A stretch of DNA of 64,000 bases, from assembly GCF_000334455.1 (NCBI RefSeq), contig NZ_BANX01000036.1:1-64000 (forward strand), read 5' to 3'. The DNA comes from Gordonia soli NBRC 108243. Lineage in GTDB: Bacteria; Actinomycetota; Actinomycetes; Mycobacteriales; Mycobacteriaceae. How positions within the stretch are numbered: position 1 is the first letter of the stretch; each line of letters begins with the position of its first letter. Positions 8,950 to 18,182 of the stretch are shown here, piece by piece. A program made the position numbers and the translations under genes. The notes beneath the pieces are model-generated. The model made no database searches. It had not been told where the DNA came from and worked only from the letters and a program-made list of their open reading frames with translations.

Positions 8950-8973
8950 CGCGGAGGCCCTGGGCTGACGCGG
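8939..8973. repeat. Short tandem duplication across the dehydrogenase stop codon
   Basis: CCCTGGGCTGACGCGG occurs at 8939-8954 and again at 8958-8973, a 19-nt period. The first copy contains the stop codon of the dehydrogenase and the second repeats it outside the gene. Confidence 0.7.
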
Positions 8974-8994
8974 CGAACCTGAGTCGACCCCGGA

Positions 8995-9060
8995 CGCGGG
9001 CCTCGATGCTGGGGGGAGGAGGGGCGACGTACTGACGTCGCCGACATCGAGGGTCCCGCG
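8995..9060. terminator. Nested palindrome between convergent genes
   Basis: Outer arms CGCGGGCCTCGATG (8995-9008) and CATCGAGGGTCCCGCG (9045-9060) pair with a 2-nt bulge. An inner perfect 8-bp stem, GGCGACGT/ACGTCGCC, spans 9023-9042 with a 4-nt loop. A G-rich segment lies between. It is placed to terminate both the dehydrogenase and the CoA ligase operon. Confidence 0.65.
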
Positions 9061-9081
9061 CCGGGTTTGCCTGCGGTGCGC

Positions 9082-10728
9082 CTAGACCGACGCCCCGCTG
9101 GCCGCTTCGGCGGCAGCCGATGCGGTGTCCTTGGCCCAGCGGTAGTCGGCCTTACCCGCCGGGGTCCGCTTGACCGCGTCGACGAACACGATGTTGCGCG
9201 GAACCTTGTAACCGGCCAGCGACTCCCGGCAATGTGCTTGCACCTCTTCGAGAGTCGGTTCGGTGAAGCCGTCGGTCAGCTCCGCGACAGCGGCGACCCG
9301 CTGCCCGTACCGTTCGTCGGGCACCGGGACCACGAGCGCGTCGTGGATGGCCGGATGTGCGTGCAAGGTCGCCTCGACCTCCTCCGCATAGACCTTCTCG
9401 CCGCCGGTGTTGATGCACTGGGAGCCGCGGCCGAGGAACACGATGCTCCCGTCTGCCTCCACGTACCCCATGTCCCCGAGGACCGAGATGCGGGTGCCGT
9501 CGGGCAGCGTCGGGAAGGTCCGCGCCGACTTCTCCTCGTCCTTGTAGTAGCCGAGCGGGACGTTGCCGATCCGGGCGATGTAACCGACGTCTCCCGAGCC
9601 CGGCTCCAACCGGTTGAGCTTCTCGTCGACGACCATCATCTTGTCGGTCGGCGGTACCTTGAGGTTGCCGTTGTCGTCGAGCATGATCTCGCCGTCGTTG
9701 CCCGACTCCGACGCACCGAAGTTGTCGCGCAACAGCAGATCCGGTTTGACCGCGACCATCCGGTCGCGGACGTGCTGCGACCAGATCGCCCCGCCGGAGG
9801 TGATCGAGAACAGCGACGACAGGTCCACGGAGTCCTTGCGCTTCTCCAGCTCCTCGACGAGCGGCATCCCCATACCGTCGCCGACGATCAGGATGATCTG
9901 GATCTGCTCCGTCTCGATTCCGCTGACGATCTTGGCCGGATCGAAGTCCCGCATCAGGATGAGTCGGCCGCCGAGCGTGAAGAAGGTGAACAGCGAGTAC
10001 GACGCCGCGCCATGCATCAGCGGGGCGGCTAGCAAGAAGCCGATGGAACCGAAATCCTTGACCGCCGTGCCGATCTCGGCGAGGTCCTTCCGAGCGTCGC
10101 CGTAGGGGTTACCACCCGACAGCGGCTTGCGGAAGAAGTCGTCGTGGCGCCACATGACGCCCTTCGGGTACCCGGTGGTGCCGCCGGTGTACAGCAGGTA
10201 GAGCTCGTCACCGGTGCGCGACTCGAAATCCCGCTCGAGGGACTGCGTCTCGGCATCACCGAAGTCGACGATCCGGACCTCGCGGCCGTCTGGCAGTCCG
10301 CCCACGGCGGCACGCAACTCGTCGGTGACGTCACCGATCACGAACACGACTCGCACGGTCGGCAACTCCGCGAGCAGGGCGGCGACGCTGCGCTGATGTT
10401 CGGGCAGTTCCACGATGACGGCCCGGGAGTCGGAGTTGTCGAAGATGTAGTGCAACTCCGGGTTGGTGTAGCGGTAGTTGATGTTGACCGGCACCGCGCG
10501 GATCTTGAGCAACCCCAGCAGGCTGGTGACATGCTCGACGCTGTTCTTGAGGAACAGCGAGACGTTGTCGTCGTGACCGATGCCTGCCGAGGCCAACAGG
10601 TGGGCGACCTGATTCGACAACCGGTCCAGTTCGGCGTAGCTGATCTGTCGACCCTCGAAACTCAGCGCGATCCGCTCCGGCACCGAATCGGCGACCGTCT
10701 CGAAGACATCGGCGAGATTGAACTTCAT
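9082..10728 (-). CDS. Acyl-CoA ligase, FadD19-like
   Basis: The 548-residue AMP-forming ligase activates a carboxylic acid to its CoA ester. The ATP-binding P-loop YLLYTGGTTGYPKGVMWRH (about 175-193) and the late YKVPRNIVFVDAVKRTPAGK motif are clear. The ending DYRWAKD is shared with FadD19/FadD17-type steroid side-chain ligases of mycobacteria. The AAGGAG ribosome site is 7 nt before ATG 10728. It follows ltp2 by 29 nt on the same strand, so it is probably the last gene of the igr-like operon. In M. tuberculosis fadD19 and fadD17 are elsewhere, so the grouping is different here. Substrate could be a C24-branched or C5 side-chain acid, or a fatty acid. Confidence 0.82.
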   Translation of the reverse strand: MKFNLADVFETVADSVPERIALSFEGRQISYAELDRLSNQVAHLLASAGIGHDDNVSLFLKNSVEHVTSLLGLLKIRAVPVNINYRYTNPELHYIFDNSDSRAVIVELPEHQRSVAALLAELPTVRVVFVIGDVTDELRAAVGGLPDGREVRIVDFGDAETQSLERDFESRTGDELYLLYTGGTTGYPKGVMWRHDDFFRKPLSGGNPYGDARKDLAEIGTAVKDFGSIGFLLAAPLMHGAASYSLFTFFTLGGRLILMRDFDPAKIVSGIETEQIQIILIVGDGMGMPLVEELEKRKDSVDLSSLFSITSGGAIWSQHVRDRMVAVKPDLLLRDNFGASESGNDGEIMLDDNGNLKVPPTDKMMVVDEKLNRLEPGSGDVGYIARIGNVPLGYYKDEEKSARTFPTLPDGTRISVLGDMGYVEADGSIVFLGRGSQCINTGGEKVYAEEVEATLHAHPAIHDALVVPVPDERYGQRVAAVAELTDGFTEPTLEEVQAHCRESLAGYKVPRNIVFVDAVKRTPAGKADYRWAKDTASAAAEAASGASV

Positions 10729-10757
10729 CTTCTGACTCCTTGGAAAGGGACTCGTCG

Positions 10758-11948
10758 CTACGACCGAGTGAGAACCAGACCGCTGGTGGGCACACCCGTA
10801 CCCGCGGTCACCACAACCTTGTCGGCATCCTCGACCTGATTGACCGAGTCGCCGCGCAACTGCCGGACGGCTTCGGCGATGCCGTTCATCCCGTGGATGT
10901 ACGCCTCACCGAGTTGTCCCCCATGCGTGTTCAGCGGGAGGTCGCCGCCGACCTCCAGTGCGCCGGGTCGACGCACGAAATCCTTGGCCTCGCCCCGACC
11001 GCAGAAACCCAGTTCCTCCAACTGGATCAGCGTGTACGGGGTGAAGTGGTCGTACAGGATCGCCAGGTCCATGTCTGAGGGGCCCAGGCCCGACTGCTCC
11101 CACAGCTGGCGGCCAACCAGCCCCATCTCGGGCAGGGCCGCGAGCTCGTCGCGGTAGTAGCTGGTCATGATGAACTGGTCGGTCCCGCTCCCCGACGCCG
11201 CGCCGGCGATCACCGCGGGCGGATGCGGCAGGTCTCGGGCACGCTCGGCGGACACGATCACCAGCGCGACACCCCCATCCGACTCCTGGCAGCAGTCGAG
11301 CAGATGCAATGGCTCGGCGATGTACCTGGAGTTCTGGTGGTCGTCCAGGGTGATCGGTTTGCCGTGGAAGAAGGCATTGGGATTCGTCGCGGCATGTTTG
11401 CGGTCGACGACGGCGATCTGCCCGAAATCCGAACTCGTGGCGCCGTAGTCGTGCATGTACCGCTGCGCGACCATCGCCACGAAGGCGGCAGGTGTCGACA
11501 ACCCGTGCGGGTAGGAGAACGCGTTGTCGGTACCGGACGAGTTCTCCTGCCCCGCGACAGCCGTGCTGACCTGACCGAACCGGTTGCCGGACCGCTCGTT
11601 GAACGCCCGATAGGCGACCACGACATCGGCGACCCCGGTCGCCACGGCCATCGCGGCCTGCTGGACGGTCGAGCAGGCCGCACCGCCGCCGTAGTGGATT
11701 CGCGAGAAGTAGGTGAGCTCGTCGATACCGACCGCGCGGGCCACCGCGATCTCGGCGTTGGTGTCCATCGTGAACGACACCAGGCCGTCGACGTCGGCCG
11801 GTGTCAGGCCTGCGTCGGCGATGGCAGCCGAGACGGCCTCCGCGGCAAGTCGTAGTTCACTGCGGCCGGAGTCCTTGGAGAACTCGGTCGCCCCGACACC
11901 GACGATCGCGGCCCGTCCCGACAGTGCTTCCCTCTCAGCCGTTCCCAT
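10758..11948 (-). CDS. ltp2: Thiolase-like aldol lyase Ltp2
   Basis: The 396-residue protein is a SCP-x type thiolase homologue. In the igr pathway Ltp2, with the DUF35 part of ChsH2, performs a retro-aldol cleavage that releases propanoyl-CoA from the 17-hydroxy-C22-CoA intermediate. Features are the N-terminal IVGVGATEFSKDSGRS, the GGAACSTVQQAAMAVATG block and the C-terminal NTHGGQLGEAYIHGMNGIAEA. The start has GGGGAGG upstream and overlaps the end of chsH1 by 14 nt, indicating coupling. Gene order matches Rv3540c-Rv3544c. Confidence 0.88.
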   Translation of the reverse strand: MGTAEREALSGRAAIVGVGATEFSKDSGRSELRLAAEAVSAAIADAGLTPADVDGLVSFTMDTNAEIAVARAVGIDELTYFSRIHYGGGAACSTVQQAAMAVATGVADVVVAYRAFNERSGNRFGQVSTAVAGQENSSGTDNAFSYPHGLSTPAAFVAMVAQRYMHDYGATSSDFGQIAVVDRKHAATNPNAFFHGKPITLDDHQNSRYIAEPLHLLDCCQESDGGVALVIVSAERARDLPHPPAVIAGAASGSGTDQFIMTSYYRDELAALPEMGLVGRQLWEQSGLGPSDMDLAILYDHFTPYTLIQLEELGFCGRGEAKDFVRRPGALEVGGDLPLNTHGGQLGEAYIHGMNGIAEAVRQLRGDSVNQVEDADKVVVTAGTGVPTSGLVLTRS

Positions 11949-12369
11949 CGCGCGCCTCCCCGGTCCGGTCGTAACCCAGTGTGACCGTCGAGATCACGTG
12001 CTTGCCCAGCGAATTGGTGCCCGTGACCGCGACGGTGACCACATCGTCGTCGACTGCGGTCACCTCTCCTGTGAACGTGACCGAGTCGTAGGCGTACCAC
12101 GGCACGCCGAGTTTGAGCGCGATCGACCCGATCCGCGCCGACGGCCCGGCCCAGTCCGTGACGAACCGCTCGACGAGGCCGGTGTCGGTGAGGATGTTGA
12201 CGAAGATGTCCTTGGAGCCCTTGGCCTGTGCCAGATCCCGATCATGATGGACGTCTTGGAAGTCCCGGGTGGCCAGCGCCGTCGACACGATGAATGTCGG
12301 CGATGCGTCGATCGTCAGCCGGGGCAGCACGTCACCCACCGAGATCTGCTGCGGTGCGGCGGCAGTCAT
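11935..12369 (-). CDS. chsH1: Enoyl-CoA hydratase subunit ChsH1 (MaoC-like)
   Basis: This 144-residue single hot-dog protein is the small partner of ChsH2 in the hydration of the steroid 3-carbon side-chain enoyl-CoA. The hydratase motif appears as ATRDFQDVHHDRDLA near residues 33-47. The start ATG 12369 overlaps the chsH2 stop by 4 nt (ATGA), and GGAG lies just upstream. The open frame extends back to 12966 but that part is the shadow of chsH2. Matches Rv3541c in size and place. Confidence 0.87.
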   Translation of the reverse strand: MTAAAPQQISVGDVLPRLTIDASPTFIVSTALATRDFQDVHHDRDLAQAKGSKDIFVNILTDTGLVERFVTDWAGPSARIGSIALKLGVPWYAYDSVTFTGEVTAVDDDVVTVAVTGTNSLGKHVISTVTLGYDRTGEARDGNG

Positions 12370-13442
12370 GCGCGTGCTCCTTCGTCTGCGACCGGACGCC
12401 AGGCGTACAGCGTCCACGCATCGGTTCCGGCCTCCGGATCGGCCGGGAAGTCCAGGAAGACCGCCTCGACATGCTGCCCGATCCGCACGTCGGCGGGGTC
12501 GACGTCGCGGAGTTCGCCCAACAGCCGCACGCCCTCGTCGAGTTCGACCAGGGCGACCACGAACGGCAGCTGCCGACCCGGCACCTTCGGTGCATGGTGG
12601 ACGACGTAGCTGAACACCGTTCCCCGCCCGGTGGAAACGACGTAGTCGGTGTCGGGCATCGTGCCGTCGGCCAGGCGCGGCTTCCACGTGGCCGGGATCG
12701 GCGGATGCCGGAGCGAACCGTCGGCGACCTGCTGGATACGCAGTTCGTGGGCGGCCACACCATCCCAGAAGAAGGCGGTGTCGCGAGATGCCGACGGCTT
12801 GATCAACCGCGTCGGATCGAGATCGGACGGTACGGGACTGTCGCCGCCTCCGGCGTCCGCCGCAGCCTCGGGTGCAGTGGGCGGACGGAACTTGAGGATG
12901 CGGAAGTCCATCTCCGCGACCACCTCGTCGCCGACCGTCCACACGTTGCGGGTGGTGAAGAACCACCCCTCACCGAGCGCAGTGGTCTTGGGACCGACCA
13001 CCTCGACGAGCTCCGCCGACAGGCTGACCTCCTCGCCGGGGCGCGTGTAGCGGTGATAGGTGCTGTCGCAGTTGGTCGCCACCACCGAGGTGTACCCGGC
13101 CTGGTCGAACAGCTCCGAAGCGCGACCGAGTGGGTCGTCGTCCGTCCGCGCGCCATGCAGACCGCGCATCGTCCATACCTGGGCCATTGCCGGCGGGGCG
13201 ACGATGTCGTCGTGGCCGGCCGCACGCGCTGCCTGCGCATCGACGTAGACGGGGTTGGTGTCCCCCATCGCCTCGACCCAGTTGTTGATCATCGGCTGGT
13301 TGATCGGGTCACGGCCGCGAACCGGGGCACTCCGCCCGCCCGCGATGATCTCGTCGGCCACCGCACGAATGGTGTCGGCGTCCGACGCCGGACTGATGCG
13401 CTCGGGGGCCGACGCGCGGACCCGGTCGCCGGTCGTGGTCAC
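12366..13442 (-). CDS. chsH2: Fused MaoC hydratase/DUF35 protein ChsH2
   Basis: The 358-residue protein has two parts. The N-terminal hot-dog (about 30-190; NNWVEAMGDTNPVYVD at about 50-65) partners ChsH1. The C-terminal OB-fold DUF35 (about 225-358; VVSTGRGTVFSYVVHHAP) is known to be needed by Ltp2. No paired cysteines are seen, so the zinc ribbon of many DUF35 proteins is missing. I use GTG 13442 because AGGGAATCA sits just before it; the ATG at 13472 has no ribosome site. Same fusion as Rv3542c. Confidence 0.87.
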   Translation of the reverse strand: MTTTGDRVRASAPERISPASDADTIRAVADEIIAGGRSAPVRGRDPINQPMINNWVEAMGDTNPVYVDAQAARAAGHDDIVAPPAMAQVWTMRGLHGARTDDDPLGRASELFDQAGYTSVVATNCDSTYHRYTRPGEEVSLSAELVEVVGPKTTALGEGWFFTTRNVWTVGDEVVAEMDFRILKFRPPTAPEAAADAGGGDSPVPSDLDPTRLIKPSASRDTAFFWDGVAAHELRIQQVADGSLRHPPIPATWKPRLADGTMPDTDYVVSTGRGTVFSYVVHHAPKVPGRQLPFVVALVELDEGVRLLGELRDVDPADVRIGQHVEAVFLDFPADPEAGTDAWTLYAWRPVADEGARA

Positions 13443-13506
13443 TGATTCCCTCCGTCGATCACGATGGTGCACATGCCATCACGGAACCGCGCCGACTCCG
13501 CCGTGG

Positions 13507-14670
13507 TCACCGTTTGGCCCGCGGGAGTCCGAGGCCGGCGGTCGCGATCATGTCGCGCATCACCTCGTTCACGCCGCCACCGAAGGTGATGACCACGTTC
13601 CGCTTTTGCTGGACGTCCAGCCAATCCACCAGTGCCGCCGTCTCCGGGTCGGTGAGATCGCCGTGGCGGCCGATGATCTCGTTGATCATCCGATGGATCT
13701 CCTGGAGCCGTTCGGTGGCGAAGACCTTGGTGGCAGCGGCATCGGCCATCGAGATCGCCTCGCCGGTGGAGGCGACCTGCCAGTTCAGCAATTCGTTGAT
13801 CCGGGCGAGCGCGTCGATGGTCGCCAGGGTCCGACGCACATCCGGATGCTTGGCGATCACGGTGCCGTCGGCGTCCGGGCGCGCGGCCCACTCCCGCACG
13901 CGAGCAGCGAGCCCGTCGATCCGGCCCGCCGGTCCGAGCATCACGCGCTCGTGGTTGAGCTGGGTGGTGATCAGCTTCCAACCGCCCCCTTCGTCCCCGA
14001 CGCGCATGGAGACCGGTACGCGCACATCGCTGTAATAGGTCGCATTGACGTGGTGGGCACCGTCGGCGGTGATGATCGGCGTCCAGCTGTAGCCGGGATC
14101 CGAGGTGTCGACGATCAGGATGGAGATGCCCTTGTGCTTCGGCGCATCCTTGTCCGTACGGACGGCCAACCAGATGTAGTCGGCGTCGTGTCCGCCGGTG
14201 GTGAAGATCTTCTGCCCGTTGACGATGTAGTGGTCGCCGTCGCGAACCGCAGAGGTCGTCAGCGACGCGAGATCGGTGCCCGCCTCGGGCTCTGTGTAGC
14301 CGATGGCGAAGTGGACCTCACCGGCGAGGATCGACGGGAGGAACTTCTCCTTCTGCTCCGGCGTGCCGTGTACCTGCAGCGTCGGACCGACGGTCTGCAG
14401 GGTGACGGCGGGGAGCGGGACATCGGCGCGCACGGCCTCGTTGGTGAAGATCTGCTGCTCGATCTCGCCGAAACCCTTGCCGCCGTATTCCTTCGGCCAT
14501 CCGACACCGAGCCATCCGTCGCGGCCCATCTGCCGGATCACCTTGCGGTAGGTCTCACCGTGTCGCTCCGTCAGCATGACGTCGGCGTCGTCGGCACCCA
14601 CCAGGTTCGCGAAGTACGAGCGCAGTTCGGCCCGCAGCTCGCGCTGTTCCGAGGTCAGGTCGATGTACAT
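13507..14670 (-). CDS. fadE29: Acyl-CoA dehydrogenase FadE29 (ChsE2)
   Basis: The 387-residue flavoenzyme subunit pairs with FadE28 in a heterotetramer that desaturates the 3-carbon steroid side-chain CoA. The family block AIGYTEPEAGTDLASLTTSA lies near 155-175 and the C-terminal ITFGGGVNEVMRDMIA helix is typical. Its ATG at 14670 overlaps the fadE28 stop in TGATG. Gene order and length match Rv3543c. Which of the two subunits supplies the catalytic base needs alignment. Confidence 0.88.
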   Translation of the reverse strand: MYIDLTSEQRELRAELRSYFANLVGADDADVMLTERHGETYRKVIRQMGRDGWLGVGWPKEYGGKGFGEIEQQIFTNEAVRADVPLPAVTLQTVGPTLQVHGTPEQKEKFLPSILAGEVHFAIGYTEPEAGTDLASLTTSAVRDGDHYIVNGQKIFTTGGHDADYIWLAVRTDKDAPKHKGISILIVDTSDPGYSWTPIITADGAHHVNATYYSDVRVPVSMRVGDEGGGWKLITTQLNHERVMLGPAGRIDGLAARVREWAARPDADGTVIAKHPDVRRTLATIDALARINELLNWQVASTGEAISMADAAATKVFATERLQEIHRMINEIIGRHGDLTDPETAALVDWLDVQQKRNVVITFGGGVNEVMRDMIATAGLGLPRAKR

Positions 14671-15779
14671 CAGCTCGCCTTTCCCTGGGCGACGGTCGTT
14701 CCGGCGACCTCGTCGAGATCGGCCAGCTCGTCCAGACGCGCGGTGGCGCCACCGGCGAGTCGGGCGAGATCCTTGGTGATGGAGAAGTAGCGGTGCAACG
14801 GGTAGGTGATGTCGACGCCCACCCCGCCGTGCAGATGGGTCATCGTCCGCGTCGTGGCCGGCAGCTCGGCGGCCAGCCAGTATGCCGCGATGGCGAGATC
14901 CCTACGCGCATCGAGACCTTCGGCGAGGCGCCAGGCCGCCGCGGTGGCCGCGAGATTCATCGACCGACCGATGACATAGATGTCGGCGAGCTGCTGCCCC
15001 ACCGCCTGGAACAGGGCGATCGGCTTGCCGAACTGATTGCGCTCGGACACGTGATCCGCGGTCAGCCGGGCCGCACCCGCCACCAGACCGTCGGCATATG
15101 CGGCGAGGACGAGCCGGTACAGATCGCGTGCGACCGCCCGATCAGAGGTCACGATGTCGGCGTCATCGACGGCGACACCGTCGAATCGGACCGTGTATTC
15201 GCCCCATCCGCTGGACGTCGGGGTCCGCGTGATCGAGACGCCATCGGCATCGGCGGGGACCGCGACCACACCGGCGTCGGCGACGACCAGCAGGACCGCG
15301 GCGCCATCGGCGTGCAGAACACCGATCTTGGTGCCGGTCAGCCGTCCGTCCCGCACAGTCGCGCGTGGCGTCGCGGTCAAGGCATCACCCTGTTCGCCGA
15401 TCGCGATGGCATGCCAGGCCCCCCCGGACAGCGTCGCGCCCCACCGCCGACGGGCGTCGTCGGTCGCGGATCGCAGGATCAGCGCCGACGCCAGGGACCC
15501 GAGCGCCGGGGTGACGGCCGCCGCCTCGCCCATCCGATGCAGAAGCGGGAGCAGGTCGAGCACCGAGACGTCGTCGCCGTCGAGGTCGGCGGGCAACGGC
15601 AGGGCGATCAGCCCCGCGTCGACCAGCGACCGCCACAGCGGCTCGTCGAATCCTCCGGGCGCCGACGATCCCCGACCACCTGACCCGAACCGGGATTCCC
15701 AGTCGGGTCGATGTCGGGTGAACACGTCGGCCGCGACGTCGCGCACCGCTGTCGCAGTGCTGTCGAGGGCAAAGTCCAC
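14670..15779 (-). CDS. fadE28: Acyl-CoA dehydrogenase FadE28 (ChsE1)
   Basis: The 369-residue protein is the divergent second subunit of the ChsE1-ChsE2 dehydrogenase. It retains the acyl-CoA dehydrogenase fold (N-terminal helices, a beta domain around 130-220, and the NQFGKPIALFQAVGQQLADI helix near 245-265), but the central FAD/substrate motif is poorly kept, as expected for the partner subunit. The GTG start has GGAGG upstream, and a perfect KstR box lies 24 nt before the start, so this is the first gene of the igr-like operon. In M. tuberculosis cyp125 precedes it; here it does not. Confidence 0.87.
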   Translation of the reverse strand: MDFALDSTATAVRDVAADVFTRHRPDWESRFGSGGRGSSAPGGFDEPLWRSLVDAGLIALPLPADLDGDDVSVLDLLPLLHRMGEAAAVTPALGSLASALILRSATDDARRRWGATLSGGAWHAIAIGEQGDALTATPRATVRDGRLTGTKIGVLHADGAAVLLVVADAGVVAVPADADGVSITRTPTSSGWGEYTVRFDGVAVDDADIVTSDRAVARDLYRLVLAAYADGLVAGAARLTADHVSERNQFGKPIALFQAVGQQLADIYVIGRSMNLAATAAAWRLAEGLDARRDLAIAAYWLAAELPATTRTMTHLHGGVGVDITYPLHRYFSITKDLARLAGGATARLDELADLDEVAGTTVAQGKAS

Positions 15780-15802
15780 CCCTCAGCCTCCTCGCCATGA
15801 AT

Positions 15803-15816
15803 TAGAACCTGTTCTA
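15803..15816. promoter_or_regulatory. KstR operator of the igr-like operon
   Basis: TAGAACCTGTTCTA is a full match to TNNAACNNGTTNNA and a near-perfect palindrome. It is 24 bp upstream of the fadE28 GTG, in a 109-bp gap between fadE28 and the stop of fadE34. Confidence 0.85.
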
Positions 15817-15888
15817 GTTGTATCACGGCCGAACTGAAAGGTGTCCGTTTTGGTGCCTCAACTGCACATTTCCTGCGGTGAAGCGCCC

Positions 15889-18063
15889 TCAGGAGCGCGG
15901 CAATCCTAGAATCCGTTCCGCAGCAGCGGTCCGCAGGATCTGTGTGGTCCCACCCGCGATCGACAGGCATCGGTTCTGCAGATCAGCGTCGAACGCCTCG
16001 GGCGTCGCGAGACCGTCGGCCCCGAGCAGTTCCAGAGCGAGGTCGGGCACCGACTGCCGGTGGGCCACACCGATCAGTTTGCGCACGTTGGCCAGCGCCC
16101 CCGGATCGTGTCCGGCGAGTCGCTGGACCACCATCCGGGTGTCGATCACCCGTCCGATGTGGGCATCGGCGACGAGCCTGCCGATCCGCCCCAGGTCGTG
16201 CTCGGCGACGGGGATCTCGGACCGGCCGACCTGGCCGAGCAGGTCTTCCATCTCCTTGCCCAGCGACGAGCCACCCATGGCCACGCGCTCGTTGGCGAGC
16301 GTGGTCCGTGCCAGTCGCCATCCCCCGTCGACCTCGCCGACGACGTTCTCGTCCGGTACGAAGACGTCGTCGAAGAAGACCTCGTTGAAGTTCGCGCGAC
16401 CGGTGAGTTCACGCAGAGGCCGGATGTCGATCCCGGGCGAGGTCATGTCGACGACGAAGTAGGTGATGCCCTTGTGCTTGGCCGCATCGGGATTCGTCCG
16501 CGCGAGACAGATGCCCCAGTGCGCGTTGTGGGCCTGCGAGGTCCAGATCTTCTGTCCGGAGAGCTGCCAGCCCCCGTCGACGCGGGTGGCCCTGGTGCGC
16601 AGCGCCGCGAGGTCGGAGCCCGCCTCCGGCTCGCTGAACAACTGGCACCACACGATGTCGCCGACGAGGGTCGGGCCCACGAATCGTTCGCGCTGGGCGT
16701 CGGTGCCGTGCTCGAGGATGGTCGGGATGGCCCAGGCGCCGATGACGAGATCGGGTCGCGTGACGTCGGCGCGCTGCAACTCGGAGTCGATGAGCAACTG
16801 CTCCACCGGCGATGCCCCCAGGCCATATGGCGCCGGCCAGTGTGGGGTGAGGTACCCCGTGTCGGCGAGTGCGGCGCGACGGTCGGACTCCGCGGTGGCG
16901 GCGATCGACTCGGCCGTTGCGCGCACCTCCGCACGCCGGTCCTCGACCTCGGACAGGTCGACCTCGAACCGTCGACGCGCGCCGGCGAGACCCAGACGGC
17001 CGAGATCCGCCCCCTGCGCCGTCCCGTATCCCAGCGTCGACCGGATCGCCATCGCCGCCCGGAGATACAGGTGGGCGTCGTGCTCGAAGGTGAAGCCGAT
17101 CCCCCCGAGTACCTGGATGCAGTCCTTGGCGGTGGCGACCGCGAGGTCGGCGACCAGGACGTCGGCGGCCAGCCGACTCAGGCGGAGCTGGTCGGCGGCG
17201 TCGTCGGCGCCGCCCAACAGGTCGTCGACAGCGCGGGCGAGATCCCACGCGGCGGCCGTGACCTGCTCACTGCGGCAGAGCATCTCGGCACATATGTGTT
17301 TGACCGCCTGGAATGCACCGATCGGCGAACCGAACTGGGTGCGGACCTTCGCGTAGTCGACCGCGGTGGTCAGCGCCCACCGGGTGACCCCGCTCGCGTA
17401 CGCGGCCGTGGTCGCCGACAACGTTCCCTCGACCAGGTCGGCGTCGGGCAGTTCGATCAGGTCGGCCGGGGTCAACCCTCCGATCCGCACCCGTGACACC
17501 GACATCCGACCGTCCGCGGGGGCGATCGGTGCGAGGTCGTGGGCACCGACTCCCGGCGGCACCAACCACCAGCCGCTCGTACCGTCCACAGTGAGGCGGG
17601 CGAGGATCGAACCGCCGTCGACGTGACCGGGCACGAGACCGAGGTCGAGGGTCCCGCCATCGAGCCGGATCGTCGGCGCGCCGCTGGTCGCCGAGGTCGG
17701 CACCGACGCTGACAGCCGGCCCTCGCCGAGAGCGGCGACGAGATCTCCGGCGCGCGGATCGGTCGACCGCGACAGCCCGAGCGCCGCCGTCACCGTCGCA
17801 CCGATCGGCCCGGGGACCAGATCGACGCCGCAGCGTTCGATCATCGCGGCGACATCGGTGAAGGTCGCGCCGAGTCCCCCGGCGCTCTCCGGCAGCGCGG
17901 CCGCGACGATGCCGAACTCGGCCAGTTGGTCGAGCAATCCGGTCCACTGGTCGCGTGGCTTGTCGATGTCGGCGCGGACGAGTTCGGTGGCGCGGACCCG
18001 GCCGGCCCACTCGGCGATGGCGTCGCAGACGGCGATCTGCTCGTCAGACGTGGCGATTGTCAC
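15889..18063 (-). CDS. fadE34: Fused acyl-CoA dehydrogenase FadE34 (ChsE3)
   Basis: At 724 residues this is a tandem fusion of two acyl-CoA dehydrogenase units. The N-terminal unit (about 1-350) is degenerate and ends with CIQVLGGIGFTFEHDAHLYL; the C-terminal unit has WCQLFSEPEAGSDLAALRTR (about 495-515) and ends with GGTTQILRTAAAERILGLP. In M. tuberculosis FadE34/ChsE3 oxidises the 5-carbon steroid side-chain CoA, and Rv3573c is divergent from kstR just as here. The GTG start has AGGGAAATC upstream, and a KstR palindrome lies 36 nt before it. Confidence 0.88.
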   Translation of the reverse strand: MTIATSDEQIAVCDAIAEWAGRVRATELVRADIDKPRDQWTGLLDQLAEFGIVAAALPESAGGLGATFTDVAAMIERCGVDLVPGPIGATVTAALGLSRSTDPRAGDLVAALGEGRLSASVPTSATSGAPTIRLDGGTLDLGLVPGHVDGGSILARLTVDGTSGWWLVPPGVGAHDLAPIAPADGRMSVSRVRIGGLTPADLIELPDADLVEGTLSATTAAYASGVTRWALTTAVDYAKVRTQFGSPIGAFQAVKHICAEMLCRSEQVTAAAWDLARAVDDLLGGADDAADQLRLSRLAADVLVADLAVATAKDCIQVLGGIGFTFEHDAHLYLRAAMAIRSTLGYGTAQGADLGRLGLAGARRRFEVDLSEVEDRRAEVRATAESIAATAESDRRAALADTGYLTPHWPAPYGLGASPVEQLLIDSELQRADVTRPDLVIGAWAIPTILEHGTDAQRERFVGPTLVGDIVWCQLFSEPEAGSDLAALRTRATRVDGGWQLSGQKIWTSQAHNAHWGICLARTNPDAAKHKGITYFVVDMTSPGIDIRPLRELTGRANFNEVFFDDVFVPDENVVGEVDGGWRLARTTLANERVAMGGSSLGKEMEDLLGQVGRSEIPVAEHDLGRIGRLVADAHIGRVIDTRMVVQRLAGHDPGALANVRKLIGVAHRQSVPDLALELLGADGLATPEAFDADLQNRCLSIAGGTTQILRTAAAERILGLPRS

Positions 18064-18098
18064 GTGATTTCCCTGTATGTCGAGTTGTGACGGTCAAA

Positions 18099-18112
18099 TA
18101 GAACCTGTTCTA
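18099..18112. promoter_or_regulatory. KstR operator between fadE34 and kstR
   Basis: TAGAACCTGTTCTA, identical to the box at 15803-15816, lies in the divergent promoter region. It would allow KstR to repress both fadE34 and itself. Confidence 0.88.
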
Positions 18113-18182
18113 ATATGCCATGGGTGTCTATCACGCGGTAGCCACCCGCTGTTCACCGACCAGTGAGGACACCGCGACCACC

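Noticed and set aside
13439..13981. 180-codon minus-strand ORF between fadE29 and chsH2
   Set aside because: It overlaps most of the fadE29 3' part in a different frame and has the composition of a shadow.
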